A DNA stretch of 64,000 bases from Sepioteuthis lessoniana (GCA_963585895.1 CAUZXS010000206.1:1-64000), one strand, 5' to 3'. Numbered from the stretch's first letter, positions 34,151-47,400 are shown. Program-made: numbers and translations. The notes: generated by a model not told the origin, from the sequence alone.

Positions 34151-34734
34151 AAGAATTAAATGACAATCTTTAAGAATGGAAAGCAAAATAAGAACTATTT
34201 ACCCCTAAGAATTGATAAATGAGTTAAGTTTGAATTCCCAGAAGGTTACCAACTACAGCAGTTATCTGAAAAAGGCCAGAGTCAATGGCCAAAGAAGGAC
34301 TATAACAACACTAGTCTGACTAAAGTATAATATAAAAAATATGATAGAAATTTAGACAATAAATGAGAGAATAGGTAACTTTGAATATTTTGTTGAATAG
34401 AAATTATTCAGACTCACAAAAAATGCTCTTTCTATTGACACTTAAAAAATACCAGATAAGCACAGCATTATAAATAGAAAATGTGTGGAATGTTCTTGTT
34501 TTCTATGATACTATCAAATACAATAAGAAAAAAGAAACTAAATTAAGGTTTCAGACCTATAATCTGACTTTTCGTCTCTTTTTGCATTGAGTCAGTAAAA
34601 TTTGGTCAATTTGGTGGCTGAGAGTGTTTTGAAGGTCCCACCATCATCAATGTTTGAATCATAAAAAACAGAATGTACAATGCTCATGTTCAAAGCAAGC
34701 AAGTACTCTATATATCAGATTCAAATTTTGGATC
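34151..34734. other. no gene seen
   Basis: Unassigned sequence. Confidence 0.4.
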
Positions 34735-34742
34735 ATCTAAAG

Positions 34743-35188
34743 AAAGGGTGAGCAATGGGTAGCCTGCTGGCCACAACCTGGCCCAGTAGGCCAATCAGTG
34801 TGGCCCTCACTAAGTGTTTTTATTTTTTACCTTGAACACTAATTTTTAATTTGCTTCATAGCCATAAGAAAAATTTTATAGTTTTCAATTTGACTATACA
34901 GAATGTCAAGAACACTGGATTTTTGACTTTCAAGTGTGCTGCACAAAAAGACTGTTTTGATTTCAAAGGTTGAAGAATTTCTTTTTAGATTTACTGTGAA
35001 TAATTGCTGGTAAGTTTTTAATAAAATTTAGTAGTAATTTTATTTATTTGAAACAGTAACCCAATGTAGTGTGCAAAAACTTAAATTTTGTCTTCATTTA
35101 AAAATGTATTTTTTGACAGTAACTGGCCCAAATTGTTGTTCCAGTGTTTGGAAGTGACCCCACCAATGAAAAATGTTGCACACCCTTA
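34743..35188. mobile_element. hAT-like MITE with 8-bp target duplication
   Basis: Terminal inverted repeats AAAGGGTGAGCAA (left) and the reverse complement of TTGCACACCCTTA (right), matching except for two positions. Flanked by ATCTAAAG (34735-34742) and ATCCAAAG (35189-35196), 7 of 8 identical. No transposase frame inside. 8-bp duplications are typical of hAT. Confidence 0.8.
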
Positions 35189-35289
35189 ATCCAAAGAATT
35201 TTCAGGGTGACAATTCTTAAAGGATATATGCAAAAGTGACAATTCTTCAGATGATTTTTGTTTATTATATACAAACTAAACTTCATTCT

Positions 35290-36620
<1,331 letters not shown>

Positions 36621-37727
36621 CAAGCTTCATTCTAATTGTCTTTTGATTACAATCCTTGTTTATTTGTTTTTTGCTAACATTCTCAATTTTAAAGTCAAGA
36701 TTAAAATACAAGGGATTTCAGAGAAATTGGTATCATTTTGTAATCCAATAATCAACCAATTCTCATTCAAATGATCTCAGATATTGACAGCATATGTAGA
36801 AACAACGCAAATTTCTATGTGTAATGGTTTTTTTTTTCAAGTATAAAACTGCCATTCGCTGAAAAAAAAAAAAAAAAAAAAAAAGGCATTCAAAAATTAA
36901 ACATAGAAGTTTCAGTTATTTCTACAAATGCTGTTAACATTTGAGATCATTTGAACAAGAATTAGCCAAGTTATTAGATCATGAAATGATATCCATTTTT
37001 TTTTTTAAACACCCTGTATGTTTTCAACTGTTATCCTGTCTCTTTTTCAAAATAATTCTTCTAAAGTTATTCAATGACTTAAATTTTACAATACCACATT
37101 GCTGCTCTGTACCCATTGCAATAAGAATCATTTTAATAATAAATAATCATTAAATATTATTTTTTTTCTATCTTAATCATATGGATTACTCTAGTGTGTC
37201 AATTCTTCATGTGATCCAAAATTTTCAAAATCCATTTTTCACATGATTTGTTTCATTCAATGTGGTTTACAGTCAAATGAAAAATTGCAGTATAAATCAG
37301 TCATTGCAAAATAGGTTTTTGCATTCTTGCTGCTTTGTAATTTTAAATTGTTTCAATACAAAGTTCTTAAAATTGAAATTGTTTAGTATAAGAAACCAGG
37401 TAAAAAAGACTAAACTTGCTATAATAGGAACTACAAAAAGAACTATCATCATAGTTCTTAATATGGTGATAAGAGGGCTTTGTATTATGAAAGTGAACCC
37501 ATGGGTCGTCACTGATAAATCTTAGCTGGGTCACCAGAATGATGTCTAAAAATTAAAAACCCCTGATAAATCCAGGAATGTCACAAATGATTCTTCCCAG
37601 CTCATACTTTTTAGGGCTGGCTATTCTTGATGAAAGCTTGTTTTTTAACAGCAACTAGAAAAATCCTTGTACGCCTTAAAATTGTATGGTACGAGTTTTC
37701 ACTGATTTTACATTAAGTCTGTCGGAA
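36621..37727. other. AT-rich stretch, no gene seen
   Basis: A run of about 24 A at 36861-36884. The open frames at 37262-37525 overlap on both strands and look like chance. Confidence 0.5.
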
Positions 37728-37863
37728 TGCTTAGTCAAGTTTCCACTCACCAAGGACCAATATAAACATAAGTATATCCATGATATACTAACACAATAGG
37801 AAAGACAGGATAAACTCATTTAGACATACAAGAACGTTTAAGATTTAACATATACATATACAT

Positions 37864-39375
37864 CATCATTAAGTTACACGGACAGCACAGATTTCCTTGA
37901 CTCTCTTTCCATCTGTCTATCACCCATCACTCCCAGCAGGTCTTCCAAACTACATCCTGTGTCCATACAGAGCTGATGTAAATAAGTTCTTGCTGGTTGG
38001 CCAACGTTGGCACATCCATGTGTAGGGATCTATAGAAGAACATCACCTATGAGTTCATCCTTGCTTCTCTAGCAGTGTCCCGCATGTCTTGTTACTCTTA
38101 CTTGAATGGTTTTTGAGATGGGGGTAAGTGGCTGTACAGCTGTTGTTATTTTTGGTGGAATGGGTGCTTCCAGGATTTATTTAAAATAACTTGTAGCATT
38201 CTTGTGTAGTTCCCATCTAGCTTTTTCTCTATGCATTTTGTTAGAGTCCATGTGGTGCATCCATACAGTAGTACTGACTCAGCCACAGCTTAGAAGTCCC
38301 ATTCTATTTTATTGGATATATCAGACTTCTATATGTTCAATAACCTATCAATAGCAGTCCATAGGCATATGTTAACATCATTTTCAGTAGATGAGATATT
38401 GCTGCTGAGGTATGTAAACTTGTCTACTAATTTTACAGGCCTGCCACTTTGAGTGGAGATAGCTCCTTCTCATTTAAAACACATGTACTATTTTATTTGT
38501 ATTCATATGAAAGCTAATGTGTCCAGCTGTTTGTTTTATTTTTGTTGTTTAATGGAATATCAACCTTCTTGGGTTATTTAATGCCAAATCCATCCTTCAA
38601 GAAGAACAGTAGTGGTACTATTTAACCTATAGCTGGAAGGATAAGGGGGTTCATACTTTTCCCAAGAGTATTAGTTTAAAAGTGAATGCAATAAAGCAAC
38701 AGGAGTTCAAACTTGTTTACTATGATTCCACAGTCCAGCACTTTAACCATTACACCACAAGGACAACCCCCCCCATCTCCAGCTGTTTGCTTTAGGCTAT
38801 GCAGTAGGGATTCAGGTTGGGCAGGTGTATTTGCAAGAAGCGCAAGATCATTTGCATAGTCTGCATCTGTTATAGTTTCTGCAGGATATTGTCTGCTTCT
38901 CACCTTTTTTTAGCGTAAAGCCATTTTCTTTTATTAGATCTGTCAATGTTCAAACTATGTAGTTTCGGCAGAGTATAAACAAATATGGTGCTAATGTATC
39001 TACTTGCAAAACTCCAGCAACAATGTCAAAGAAGTCTGTGTTACCATCAGGTGAATGAACCGTTGCATCATTATAGCTGTAACAGTTTCTTTGGGAGAAC
39101 ATATGCTAGCAGTATTTACTCCATCTTTCCTCTGTATCTGGAATCAAATGCCTTGAAGAAATCTACAACAATAGTGTTGCCACATAATTTTTTGCACATA
39201 CTCCTTCGATGATTCAACAGATAATCAGAATCTGCAATGTTGTAGATCAATTTATCAAAAAAAACATTCTGACTTTTCCTAAGAATTTTCTCAATTTCAG
39301 GTTTGACATGGTTTAGAAGCAGAGCATTATAAACCTTAGCAGCTACACTGTTATTTCTATACAATATACCAGCAA
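37864..39375 (-). mobile_element. LINE fragment (RT to C-terminus)
   Basis: Starts with ATCATCATTAAG, the reverse of a short (ATG)n-like 3' tail. The minus strand then gives the C-terminus, and the RT core with TITDADYANDLALLAN near 38830-38880 (the Y-x-D-D position reads YAND). Further 5' are KVYNALLLNHVKPEIEKIL near 39295-39355 and FFKAFDS near 39130-39150. A SINE-A splits it at 38534-38777. Stops and frameshifts throughout. Confidence 0.88.
38534..38777 (-). mobile_element. SINE type A nested in the LINE
   Basis: Full order on the minus strand, from the head (CCTTGTGGTGTAATGGTTAA) to the tail TGGCATTAAATAACCCAAGA. Flanked by the identical 12-bp duplication TCCAGCTGTTTG at 38522-38533 and 38778-38789. 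Confidence 0.95.
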
Positions 39376-39690
39376 TATTAAAAGAAAAAAATACAGAAAT
39401 GAGTCTGAACAGATAAATCTATACACATAGCATTCAATGGACAAGCAGTATATGAAAGGAGTACAGCAATGGAAAAAAAAGAGTCTTACTTGATGAATGT
39501 ACATAAATATAGCCTGTTTTATGGTGGTTTAATGTTCCCTGGCAGGGTCAGAGACAATGTCACAAATATTCAAAAAACAGATGAATAGGTCAAGAAGCGG
39601 TTTCTGAGACTGTCATGGGACATCCTATGAGATCTTTAACTGGATATGCCAATTCCCTAAGGGAAATAATTATTTGTTGTTTACTAATAA

Positions 39691-40999
39691 GTCTATTTTA
39701 CTTTTTGATCCACTGAACATTTATTATTGAAAGAAAAAAAATTCAATATTTGCATAATTAACAGAAATACAAAATTAAAATTCATATATTTTACATGATG
39801 CTGAAAAACAAGTAACCTGTGATGTTTGAAAAAAAATGATTTATCTGATTAAATTTGAGGAATAAAATGAGTTTGCAAAATTGATCATGACATTGTCAAT
39901 GATAACCTTTTTTTTTTGTTCAAAAACTTGATACATGTAAAATTTTTGCCGTTTAAAAAAAAAAAAAAAGCCACTAATCTGACCAATGTACAAATACAAC
40001 AATTTAGTAAATACCAAGATTTGCACAGTCAAAAGACTAAATGCAGAGTCATGTGTCTCCCATATTGCATACATTTAACTTACCGGAACTAAATTTTAAA
40101 AAATGAAAGAAACAAATTTCTGAGGCAATTGGACCAAAACTATGAATTGTATGTAAGATCAGAAGTGTCTACTTAAACAGCCCACTTTGAAATTCAGTGT
40201 GACTCTGGATCATCTGATAATCTAATAATGGTGGTTTAGGTTTCATTTCAGATTATAAATATGTGAGAATTTCATTTTTAAATTCTATAATCTTTTTTTT
40301 TTTTTCTCAAATAAAATTAAATGACAATTGTAGTTTCTCTTTATTTAACAAAGTTTAAACCAAAGGTTAAGTTTAATAAAACCATAGGTATTATAAGCAA
40401 ACTGAGGCCCATGTGCTATATGTAAACAAAAGCTTAGTAAAAAACAACATATGACATCTCATCTAGATGGTTTTTAAAATACTTCTCTCATGTTCTCATT
40501 GAGTGATGAGAGGGTCAGCATGTGTTTATTTATTTTTTGTAAGTAAACTACAACAAGCTGTCTGGAGTTGTTGGTGAACTAATAGGGTTTACTCTTGCAA
40601 CTGTATCATAGGTCAAAAACAATGGTGTAGTTTGATAGGAGAAAATTGCATTCCTGTGGTATGTAGAAGCTATCCAATGGAACTGGGGGAGGGAGTGTTT
40701 TCAACTGTGCAAATCTTGTTTGGTACTAAATTGTGGTATTCATACACAAGCCTGATTATTGTGAAAATATGTAGAAAATTTAAATGTTTACTACACATGG
40801 AATCAAATAAGTAAGACATAAATAAATGAGGGATATTTTATGGTGAAAGGAGGATATTACTATATGGTAACACGAACCTAAACTGCAAATTAACTCCTTT
40901 GCTTACCTGTCAGCCAGGTAAAAAAAAAAAAAAAAAAAAAGTCATAAAATTATAATGCCCTTCATTTGGAATATTTACAAGAGAAGTGAAGGTCAAAGT
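39691..40999. other. AT-rich stretch, no gene seen
   Basis: A-runs near 39957-39969 and 40920-40940. No recognised repeat. Confidence 0.5.
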
Positions 41000-42462
41000 T
41001 ATTGTTTGTTATCTGATTTTAAACAAAACAAAAAAAATTAAATAATCAGTCAACGTGCGCTTGAAATATTCGTCTAAAAAAGAAAAAAAAAATGCTGTGA
41101 TAAAATCGGAAAAAATGCGGAGAAAAGTTAACACAACAAAATAATTTCATGCACATTTCAAATGTAAAGGATCTAAAAGACCCCACCACCGTTTTTTGTG
41201 GGTTTATTTATTAATCTTTTTATTTTATTTTTTTTGTTTTTTTTTTTTTTTTGCATTTTTGGAAATAAATTTCAGCTCTAAAAATAAAATGAGACAGTTG
41301 ATATGAATCGAAAGAATTACCAACCCAACCAAACGCGTCAAATTAAGAAAATAAATTTTCTTTAGCAAGATTGTTTCCACAATGTACATCTGGGACAAAT
41401 AAATTGATAAACATTTCATTTTTTTTTTTTTTCTTCTTTTTTTACTGGTCAGGTCTGTGAGGTTTTCGAAAGAAAGGTTTATTTGATAGCTTTAATATTC
41501 TGATTACAAAGCTTCTACTATTTAAAAAAAAAAATCTTATGCAAGACATATTTTTCAATCCTATCAATTTTGCATGCTAAAAAATAATGCAAAAATCACT
41601 TCAAAGTATTTTCGATTGATATTTTTGTATTTAGTAGCAGTTTAGATCATCTGATGATCAAATAATGGTAGTTTATGCTTAGATTTCGTTTCGTTCCGAA
41701 CTACAAACACGTGAGAATTACATTTACAATCATATTCTATTTACAATTTACAAATATATTATATAAACTTTTTCTGTTTTTCACGAAAAATCAATCGGCA
41801 ATTATTTTTATTTATTTATTTAAGGTTAACGAAAATAATTTTGTTTTTATTGTTTGTGGTTTTTCTTTTTCTTCATTATTTTCGTAATATGAGTTTAGGT
41901 AAAAAAAATAAAAGTTAACCGATAATAGAAACAAGTTGTTACTCGTATTTTCGATCAAGAAAGACTTCATGACGAGAAAAAAAAACAGCACTTTTTCCAG
42001 CTCAGTGACTTCTAATCTTAAGACTATTTTCAACTATAAAAAATATGTACACCGGAACTCATATGATACGCTAACAGAATATGCTTAAAATATTTTTACA
42101 ACGCCCAAATCAAATAACAACAACGTATTCATATGTAGAACACGGTAGAAGATTGAAAAGTATGTAAGTAAATAAGATGAATAAAAGTAATTGAGAGAAA
42201 AAAAAAAGTACCCACTATAAGAAGCCTAGGTTAGTTTGACACAAGGCTATAGTAGAGGAGCATCCGGCGTGAACCGAACTGATTTCACTCGCGAATCATG
42301 GCCCAGTTTAAAATTGGACAAAATGGATTAATTAAAAATAAACACTGCCTAAACAATTAAATAATTTGAAGAAAAGGTGTTTGAGAGAAAGGTATAGAAC
42401 ACTTAAAATTGGAAAAATGAATACTATGGGTGCTTAATTACATCCGAAATATACACACACAC

Positions 42463-42502
<40 letters not shown>

Positions 42503-43540
42503 TATATATATATAGATAGATAGATAGATATTTGTCATCCACATTACGAAAAAATGTATGAAAATGCAAAATGAATCATTTCATTCCTTAATTTAATTAC
42601 GAATTTCCCCCACCACCAAAAAAAAAATTCTCCATAAACATAAAATCAAGTTAACTTGAATTTTATTTTATATTATTCAATAAAACAATACGAGGAACCA
42701 GTTAAAATATTGAATTGATTTTAAAATAGATTATTTGTCGTTTAATTTCCTCGTCATTTTGGAGGAGGAGGTGAGAAAGAATATCACAGGATATTGGAAA
42801 AAAATCATTGTATTTGAATTAAATACACATTTGTTTAATTTACGATTGTTTACAAACTTATTAGAAAATTATAAAGTAAACTTTAAAAGAATGAGATTTA
42901 TATTTGATTTTCTGTTTTAAGATTTTTTTTTTTACAAGAAAGAAAAACAGAAGGTAAACAACTGCAACTTTACTGTAAACTAAACATGTAGAATTTCACA
43001 TTATTGAAAACACTTTATTTTATTCAGTTTTAAATTTTTAGAAATGAAATTTTAAGTTTTTTTGTTTGTTTTATTTTTTTTAATTTAAGAATTAATAATG
43101 CTAAATCACTAGTGGAGTTCATTTAACACGTGTAAAATAATAAACTCTTGCAACAACAAAAAAAGACATTTTTTACAGAATTTAAAAAATTGATTAAGCT
43201 TTTATTAGATTTTTTAATTAAAGATCTTTAAAAATTAAATATTTTAAGCTGTTAAATATTATTGACGACATTTTCATTTTGCGTTGTTTTTTTTTTTTAT
43301 TTTTAATTAACACCATTTTTTACCTTAGGTCAAAAATAACTGGCCACAGATCGATCAATTTCAACCCTCAAAATGATTAGATTAAATCATTTTAAGCCTT
43401 TAATCAACTGAAAAAAGAAATAGTAAACAGATTTAACTGGTTTTTTTTTTTAAGAAAATGAAACTACTCAACACTTTCCGAGGCGGACAATTTTTTTCCT
43501 CTTCCAAAACAACGAAGGTAAAAAAATAAATAAATCGGAA
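41000..43540. other. repeat-poor unique island
   Basis: About 2.5 kb with none of the interspersed families found elsewhere, apart from the (TA)n-(GATA)n microsatellite at about 42463-42530. CpG is more frequent than in the flanks (for example ACGTGCGC, ACGCGTCA, CATCCGGCGTGAACCGAAC). Its position downstream of the minus-strand exon at 43551 fits a first intron with regulatory sequence. No further exon was recognised. Confidence 0.55.
42463..42530. repeat. (TA)n-(GATA)n microsatellite
   Basis: Read directly. Confidence 0.95.
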
Positions 43541-43550
43541 AGCACCTCAC

Positions 43551-43693
43551 CGTGATAACAAAGTGAAAAGCCCTTGTAATTTTGATTTAACCCACATCTG
43601 TCGGTATGGAGTGGCACCCAAAAGATTCCTGCATGTGACCAAACGGAGCGTCCAAATCACGCCATATCTGAGCATGGATCGAGCGGCCAGCAT
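43551..43693 (-). CDS. probable first coding exon, mitochondrial-type presequence
   Basis: On the minus strand an ATG at 43693 opens 47 codons. The protein starts MLAARSMLRYGVIWTLRLVT and ends ...SKLQGLFTLLS plus two bases (CG). It then meets a strong donor, CACG|GTGAGG, at 43550. The 47 residues include six Arg and two Lys but no Asp or Glu. That amphipathic Arg/Leu-rich makeup is typical of a mitochondrial import presequence. The start is chosen because a short upstream ORF (ATGATGGCCGCCCCGTGA) stops one base before it. That upstream ATG region also reads GATGGCCGCC, a YY1-like initiator motif. The surroundings (43550-43805) are CpG-rich for this window and repeat-free, as for a promoter. 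I cannot name the protein and did not find exon 2. Chance is the alternative, but codon-length openness, composition, donor and CpG context agree. Confidence 0.55.
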
Positions 43694-43806
43694 CTCACGG
43701 GGCGGCCATCATAAAATTGGGAACTTGACGGGGGTAAACGTCGTGGCAATGGCTTCCCTCTCACCGTCACTCCATTTCAAACTTCCATCGATTAGTCTCG
43801 ACTAAC
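43694..43806 (-). promoter_or_regulatory. candidate promoter / 5' leader
   Basis: CpG-rich, repeat-free sequence directly upstream of the minus-strand exon. It holds a YY1-like GATGGCCGCC near 43700-43712 and a short inverted repeat TTAGTC-TC-GACTAA at 43792-43805. No TATA box is evident. Promoter assignment is inference. Confidence 0.4.
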
Positions 43807-44154
43807 AAGTTTTCACGTTGCTTGCTTACTTTACGAGCACACTACTCTGGTATTACCTAATTTACCTATGTTTATTTATTAAGCATAAGGAGAGGATTCA
43901 CTACATCTATTAATTTAGCAAGGGCTACTACAGTGGAAGATTATTTCAGTGTACGTAGAGTCTGCCTACTTAGAAAATCAGATGCGAAAATCCTACTGTC
44001 TACCTGGGCTCAAATATCACCCACTTATATCACCTGTAGATAATACACAGTCCCAGATCCAAATTAGCGAGCTCTCTGCCTCGTTTATTGTTTATTTCAG
44101 TTTGTTTTTCTCTCACACCAATGATCTTTTTTCTCTCGATTCCAGTCTGTTCAT

Positions 44155-44183
44155 ATCTATCTATCTATCTATCTATCTATCTA
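44155..44183. repeat. (ATCT)n microsatellite
   Basis: About seven CTAT units, read directly. Confidence 0.95.
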
Positions 44184-44279
44184 CTTTCATCACAAAAATT
44201 AAATATTTGAATAAAATTTAGCAAGGAAAGCACTGTATATTTACATTTAAATGGCATAATTTGTTCCAGTCATCAATTA

Positions 44280-44640
44280 AGCCGTTCTCCCTTGACATAA
44301 CCACCCTTCATTTGAAAGGTAAGGGTCAGGTTCATTGCCTGACGCCTAAGATTCCTGCCCCGAAAGGAGAATATGCTAACGAAGCCAAACAATTTTTAGT
44401 ATTGAATTGCATACCTGTGTAGGAAGGCCACTGCCTAAAATTTGACCCCCATGAATAAGGGCTAGGTAAATAGAAAACATGATTTGAAGCAGGAAGTTGT
44501 CTGGTCAAACATTAAGGAGCTATCAGGAGGCTATCCCCACACTCGGGCAACATTTTTCCCTCATCTAAAAGAGCAAGTGTCAGGTTGATTGCTTAATGCC
44601 TGAGTTTGCTAAATTTATTAATAGAATGGGCTCAATATTA
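44280..44640. repeat. Family K-like repeat
   Basis: Two diverged internal units sharing GTCAGGTT.ATTGC then TGCCTGAG (near 44325 and 44577). The same GATTGCTT..TGCCTGAG motif recurs in the tandem repeat at 51313-51720. Nature unknown. Confidence 0.45.
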
Positions 44641-45040
44641 ATGATAGATCTGCCTGATGAGCACATAGGTAAGAAACTAGCAGCAGTCACCTAGTACTTT
44701 TGACTCTGTGTCTACACTATTCGAACTTATATCTACATATAATAAATATAAATGGTTTGGGCATTTTTTACACAGAATCATTTTTGTGTGTGTGCGTGTT
44801 TTTTTTAAATTAAATTGGTGCTCAATGTTGTTATGAACATTTTAAATCTGTGTTGCTCATGATCGTATTGAGCACTTAAAAATATCTTCATTGATTCTGG
44901 GCAACAAATAGCTCCAAACGTTTGTATTAATTGTTATAAATTATATAGCTCCTATTTTATAAGAAATAGTTGGAAATTATTTTAAGAAAAAAATCTCCAA
45001 TGAACCTGGCTGATTTTCAGTTCTCAAGAAAAAATATCTT
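44641..45040. other. no gene seen
   Basis: Unassigned sequence. Confidence 0.4.
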
Positions 45041-46130
45041 GGTGTCAGTAAATCCTTGTCACGCCATCAGCATGGATATCCCTGACCCTCTCTCGCCGCC
45101 CCTCCTCATCGTTCATTGCTTCCGATAGGTCCCCAGGACTACACCCCATATCATCACAGAGCTGCTGTATGTAGGTTCGAGCTGGCCGCCCTGCTTTTGC
45201 ATGGCCATATGTGGGGGTCCATAGGAGTACATCACTTATGAGCTCGTCCCTGCTTCTCCAGCAGTGTCCTACATGTCTGGTTCTTCTAACTTGGATAATT
45301 TTCATGATGGGTGGTAGGTGGCCGTACAGCTGCTGCTTTGTGGGCTGCTGCCTCCAGGACTCTTGAGTAGTTGCCGTCAAGCTTTTTCTCCAGCTGTTTA
45401 GTTAGTGTCCATGTAGTGCATCCATATAGCAGTAATGACATGATCGCTACTTGGAAGAAACTGTGTTTCCTTTCATTGGTTAGGTCTGACTTTCATATGA
45501 CTGATAGCCTATATATAGCAGTCCATGCCTTTGTTAGTCACGTGTCGATGTCAATCTTGGTCGATGAGACACTGCTTCCTAGGTAGGCAAACTTGTCTAC
45601 TAGTTTCAGAGAGCTACCATTTAGTGTGGAAATGTTGCCTGTTTGATTAAAGCACATATATTCTATTTTGTGTGCATTGACATGGAGGCCAATGCCTGCA
45701 GTAGCTCATTCCAGATTATGCAGTAGGGTTTCGGCTTGGGCGGGTGCATTTTTCTGAATCGCTATGTAATCGGCGTAGTCGGCGTTGGTAATTGTTTTTG
45801 CAAGGTACCCTCTGCTTCTTTTCTTTGTCAGAAACCGTTTTCTTTATCTTTTCTTTGTCAGAAACCATTTTCTTTGATGTTATCGATCGATGTTCTAAGC
45901 ATGTAGTCTAGACAGATGATAAAGAGGTATGGGGCAAGTGTGTCTCTTTGTAGTACTCCAGCTACAATGTTGAAGTAGTCTGTATCTCCATCTGGAAAAC
46001 ATACTTTCACTTTGGTGTTTCTCTAGAGAATCATTATGGCTGCGATGGTTTCTTTTGGTAGTCCGTATTTGAGTAGAATTTGCTCCATCTTCCCTCTGTG
46101 AATGGAATCAAAGGCCTTGGTAACCATGAC
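45041..46130 (-). mobile_element. LINE fragment (RT core to C-terminus)
   Basis: The best-preserved LINE copy. The C-terminal 111 codons (45045-45380) are open: SWRQQPTKQQLYGHLPPIMK, GHCWRSRDELISDVLLWTP, GRPARTYIQQLCDDMGCSP. Further 5' on the minus strand are TYADYADYIA-like, IVAGVLQRDTLAPYLFIICL and AFDSIHRGKMEQIL. A small 29-bp direct duplication sits near 45827-45880. Truncated at its 5' end near the (TA)n at 46143. Confidence 0.92.
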
Positions 46131-46142
46131 CCACACTCAAAC

Positions 46143-46168
46143 CACATATATATATATATATATATACA
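46143..46168. repeat. (TA)n microsatellite
   Basis: Read directly. Confidence 0.95.
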
Positions 46169-46184
46169 CAGTTTAATTTTGTTT

Positions 46185-46432
46185 GTGGTTACTAAGTAAG
46201 TAAAGTTGGTGACCGTAGTCAAGGGTGACCAGAAGGCTTCCTTTTCAATAGCCACTACACTGAGGTGTAGGGGAAGGCACAACTCCTTTCCCTGGATTGC
46301 TCCACATTACCCTTGATACGTACCTTATATTGCTGAGTGTTAAGCAAGGAGGTATCAAGTACCATTTTTAAAGTCTTTGGTATGACTCAACCTGGGATTG
46401 AACCCAGGTCTCCTGAACCATTGGCACATAAA
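46185..46432 (-). mobile_element. SINE type D, minus copy of an inverted pair
   Basis: Reads from GTTGGTGACCGTAGTCAAGG to the head ATTGAACCCAGGTCTCC near 46400-46430. The extreme 5' head is lost. It faces the + copy at 46518. Confidence 0.9.
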
Positions 46433-46517
46433 AAGTGTTTAATATCCTAAAGACAGAGTTAAATTATTATCAAAAACATTTACTTTAAAAATTGTTTGCT
46501 ATTATTTAAGTTTCTAA

Positions 46518-46792
46518 ACGAGCCGGTCAATGGTCAAATGGGTACAGCGTTTGCAAATGGTCCGGGAGACCTGGCTTCATTCCCAGGTCGTGTCATACCA
46601 AAGACTTTAAAAATGGTACTTGATATCTCCTTGCTTAACACTCAGCATTATAAGGTACATATCAAGGATAAAGTGGAGCAATCCAAGGAAAGGAGTAGCA
46701 CCCTCCCCTACACCTCTGTGTAGTAGCTACTGAAAAGTGAGCCTTCTGGTTGTCCTCAACTACGGTCGCCAACTTTACTTTACTTTTACTAT
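46518..46792 (+). mobile_element. SINE type D, plus copy of an inverted pair
   Basis: Head CAATGGTCAAATGGGTACAG, CATTCCCAGGTCG, body to CTACGGTCGCCAACTTTACT. Full length. Confidence 0.92.
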
Positions 46793-47400
46793 TCTATAAT
46801 AATCATCATTTGTTTGCACACAGTTAGATGGTTTCACATATTCCTATCTAATACAAACAATTTCCAAACAGATCTATTTTACTCATAGATAGGGTCCTAA
46901 CTGGTACTCCCACTCCAGGTCAGAGTGAACCTGGGAGTAATGGTACTATTTACCAACCCCTCCGCTCGGGCAGGATATGACACAAGGTCAATTTTTAAGC
47001 GGAGTTTAACAGGTTTGAATTCAGAGTTTTCCTTCTCCTAGACTAGTTGCCTCACCAAGGCTGAAGAACCTAGTCCGTCCTACTATTTACCCATAGCTGG
47101 AGGGAGAACAAGGGGGTTCATACCTTTCCCAAGGGTATTTGCCCGAAAGTGAACGTAATAGCGCGACTGGAGTACGAACTCGCGTACTACGATTCCGCAG
47201 TGCATCGCTTTAACCATTACACCACGAGGACACCTGGGAGTAATGGTAATGAAGAAGTACCACATACTCCCCAGAGCTCTAGAACTGGAGCCTCACCACC
47301 AGACTCAGTTTTGAGTCATAAACAGGACACTCCTTTAGTAGGAGTCTTACCCTTCTGTAGAGAATGCAAATGACATATTCTAAGTCTCACCAACTGGGCA
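46793..47400 (-). repeat. Family C repeat split by a chimeric SINE
   Basis: Internal units (CATTTGTTTGCACACAGTTA), diagnostic block up to CCTGGGAGTAATGGTA, then the SINE. The block resumes with a duplicated CCTGGGAGTAATGGTA and continues to the head at TTCTAAGTCTCACC. Confidence 0.92.
46946..47231 (-). mobile_element. SINE A/B chimera with 17-bp target duplication
   Basis: Minus-strand order is type A head, shared central domain, type B body and tail. Flanked by ACCTGGGAGTAATGGTA at 46929-46945 and 47232-47248, identical over 17 bp. Highly similar to 26116-26384 and little decayed, so among the youngest SINEs here. Confidence 0.96.

Larger units (their letters stand above)
37728..39690 (+). 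repeat. Family L repeat split by a LINE
   Basis: The left part 37728-37862 (TCCACTCACCAAGGACCAAT, AAGACAGGATAAACTCATTT) and right part 39395-39690 (ATGGACAAGCAGTATATGAA, TTCTGAGACTGTCATGGGAC) match, in order, the uninterrupted copy at 48640-49180. Nature unknown. Confidence 0.75.

Noticed and set aside
37262-37525. Overlapping 87- and 71-codon frames on the two strands
   Set aside because: Compositionally AT-driven, no splice signals, no recognisable motif.
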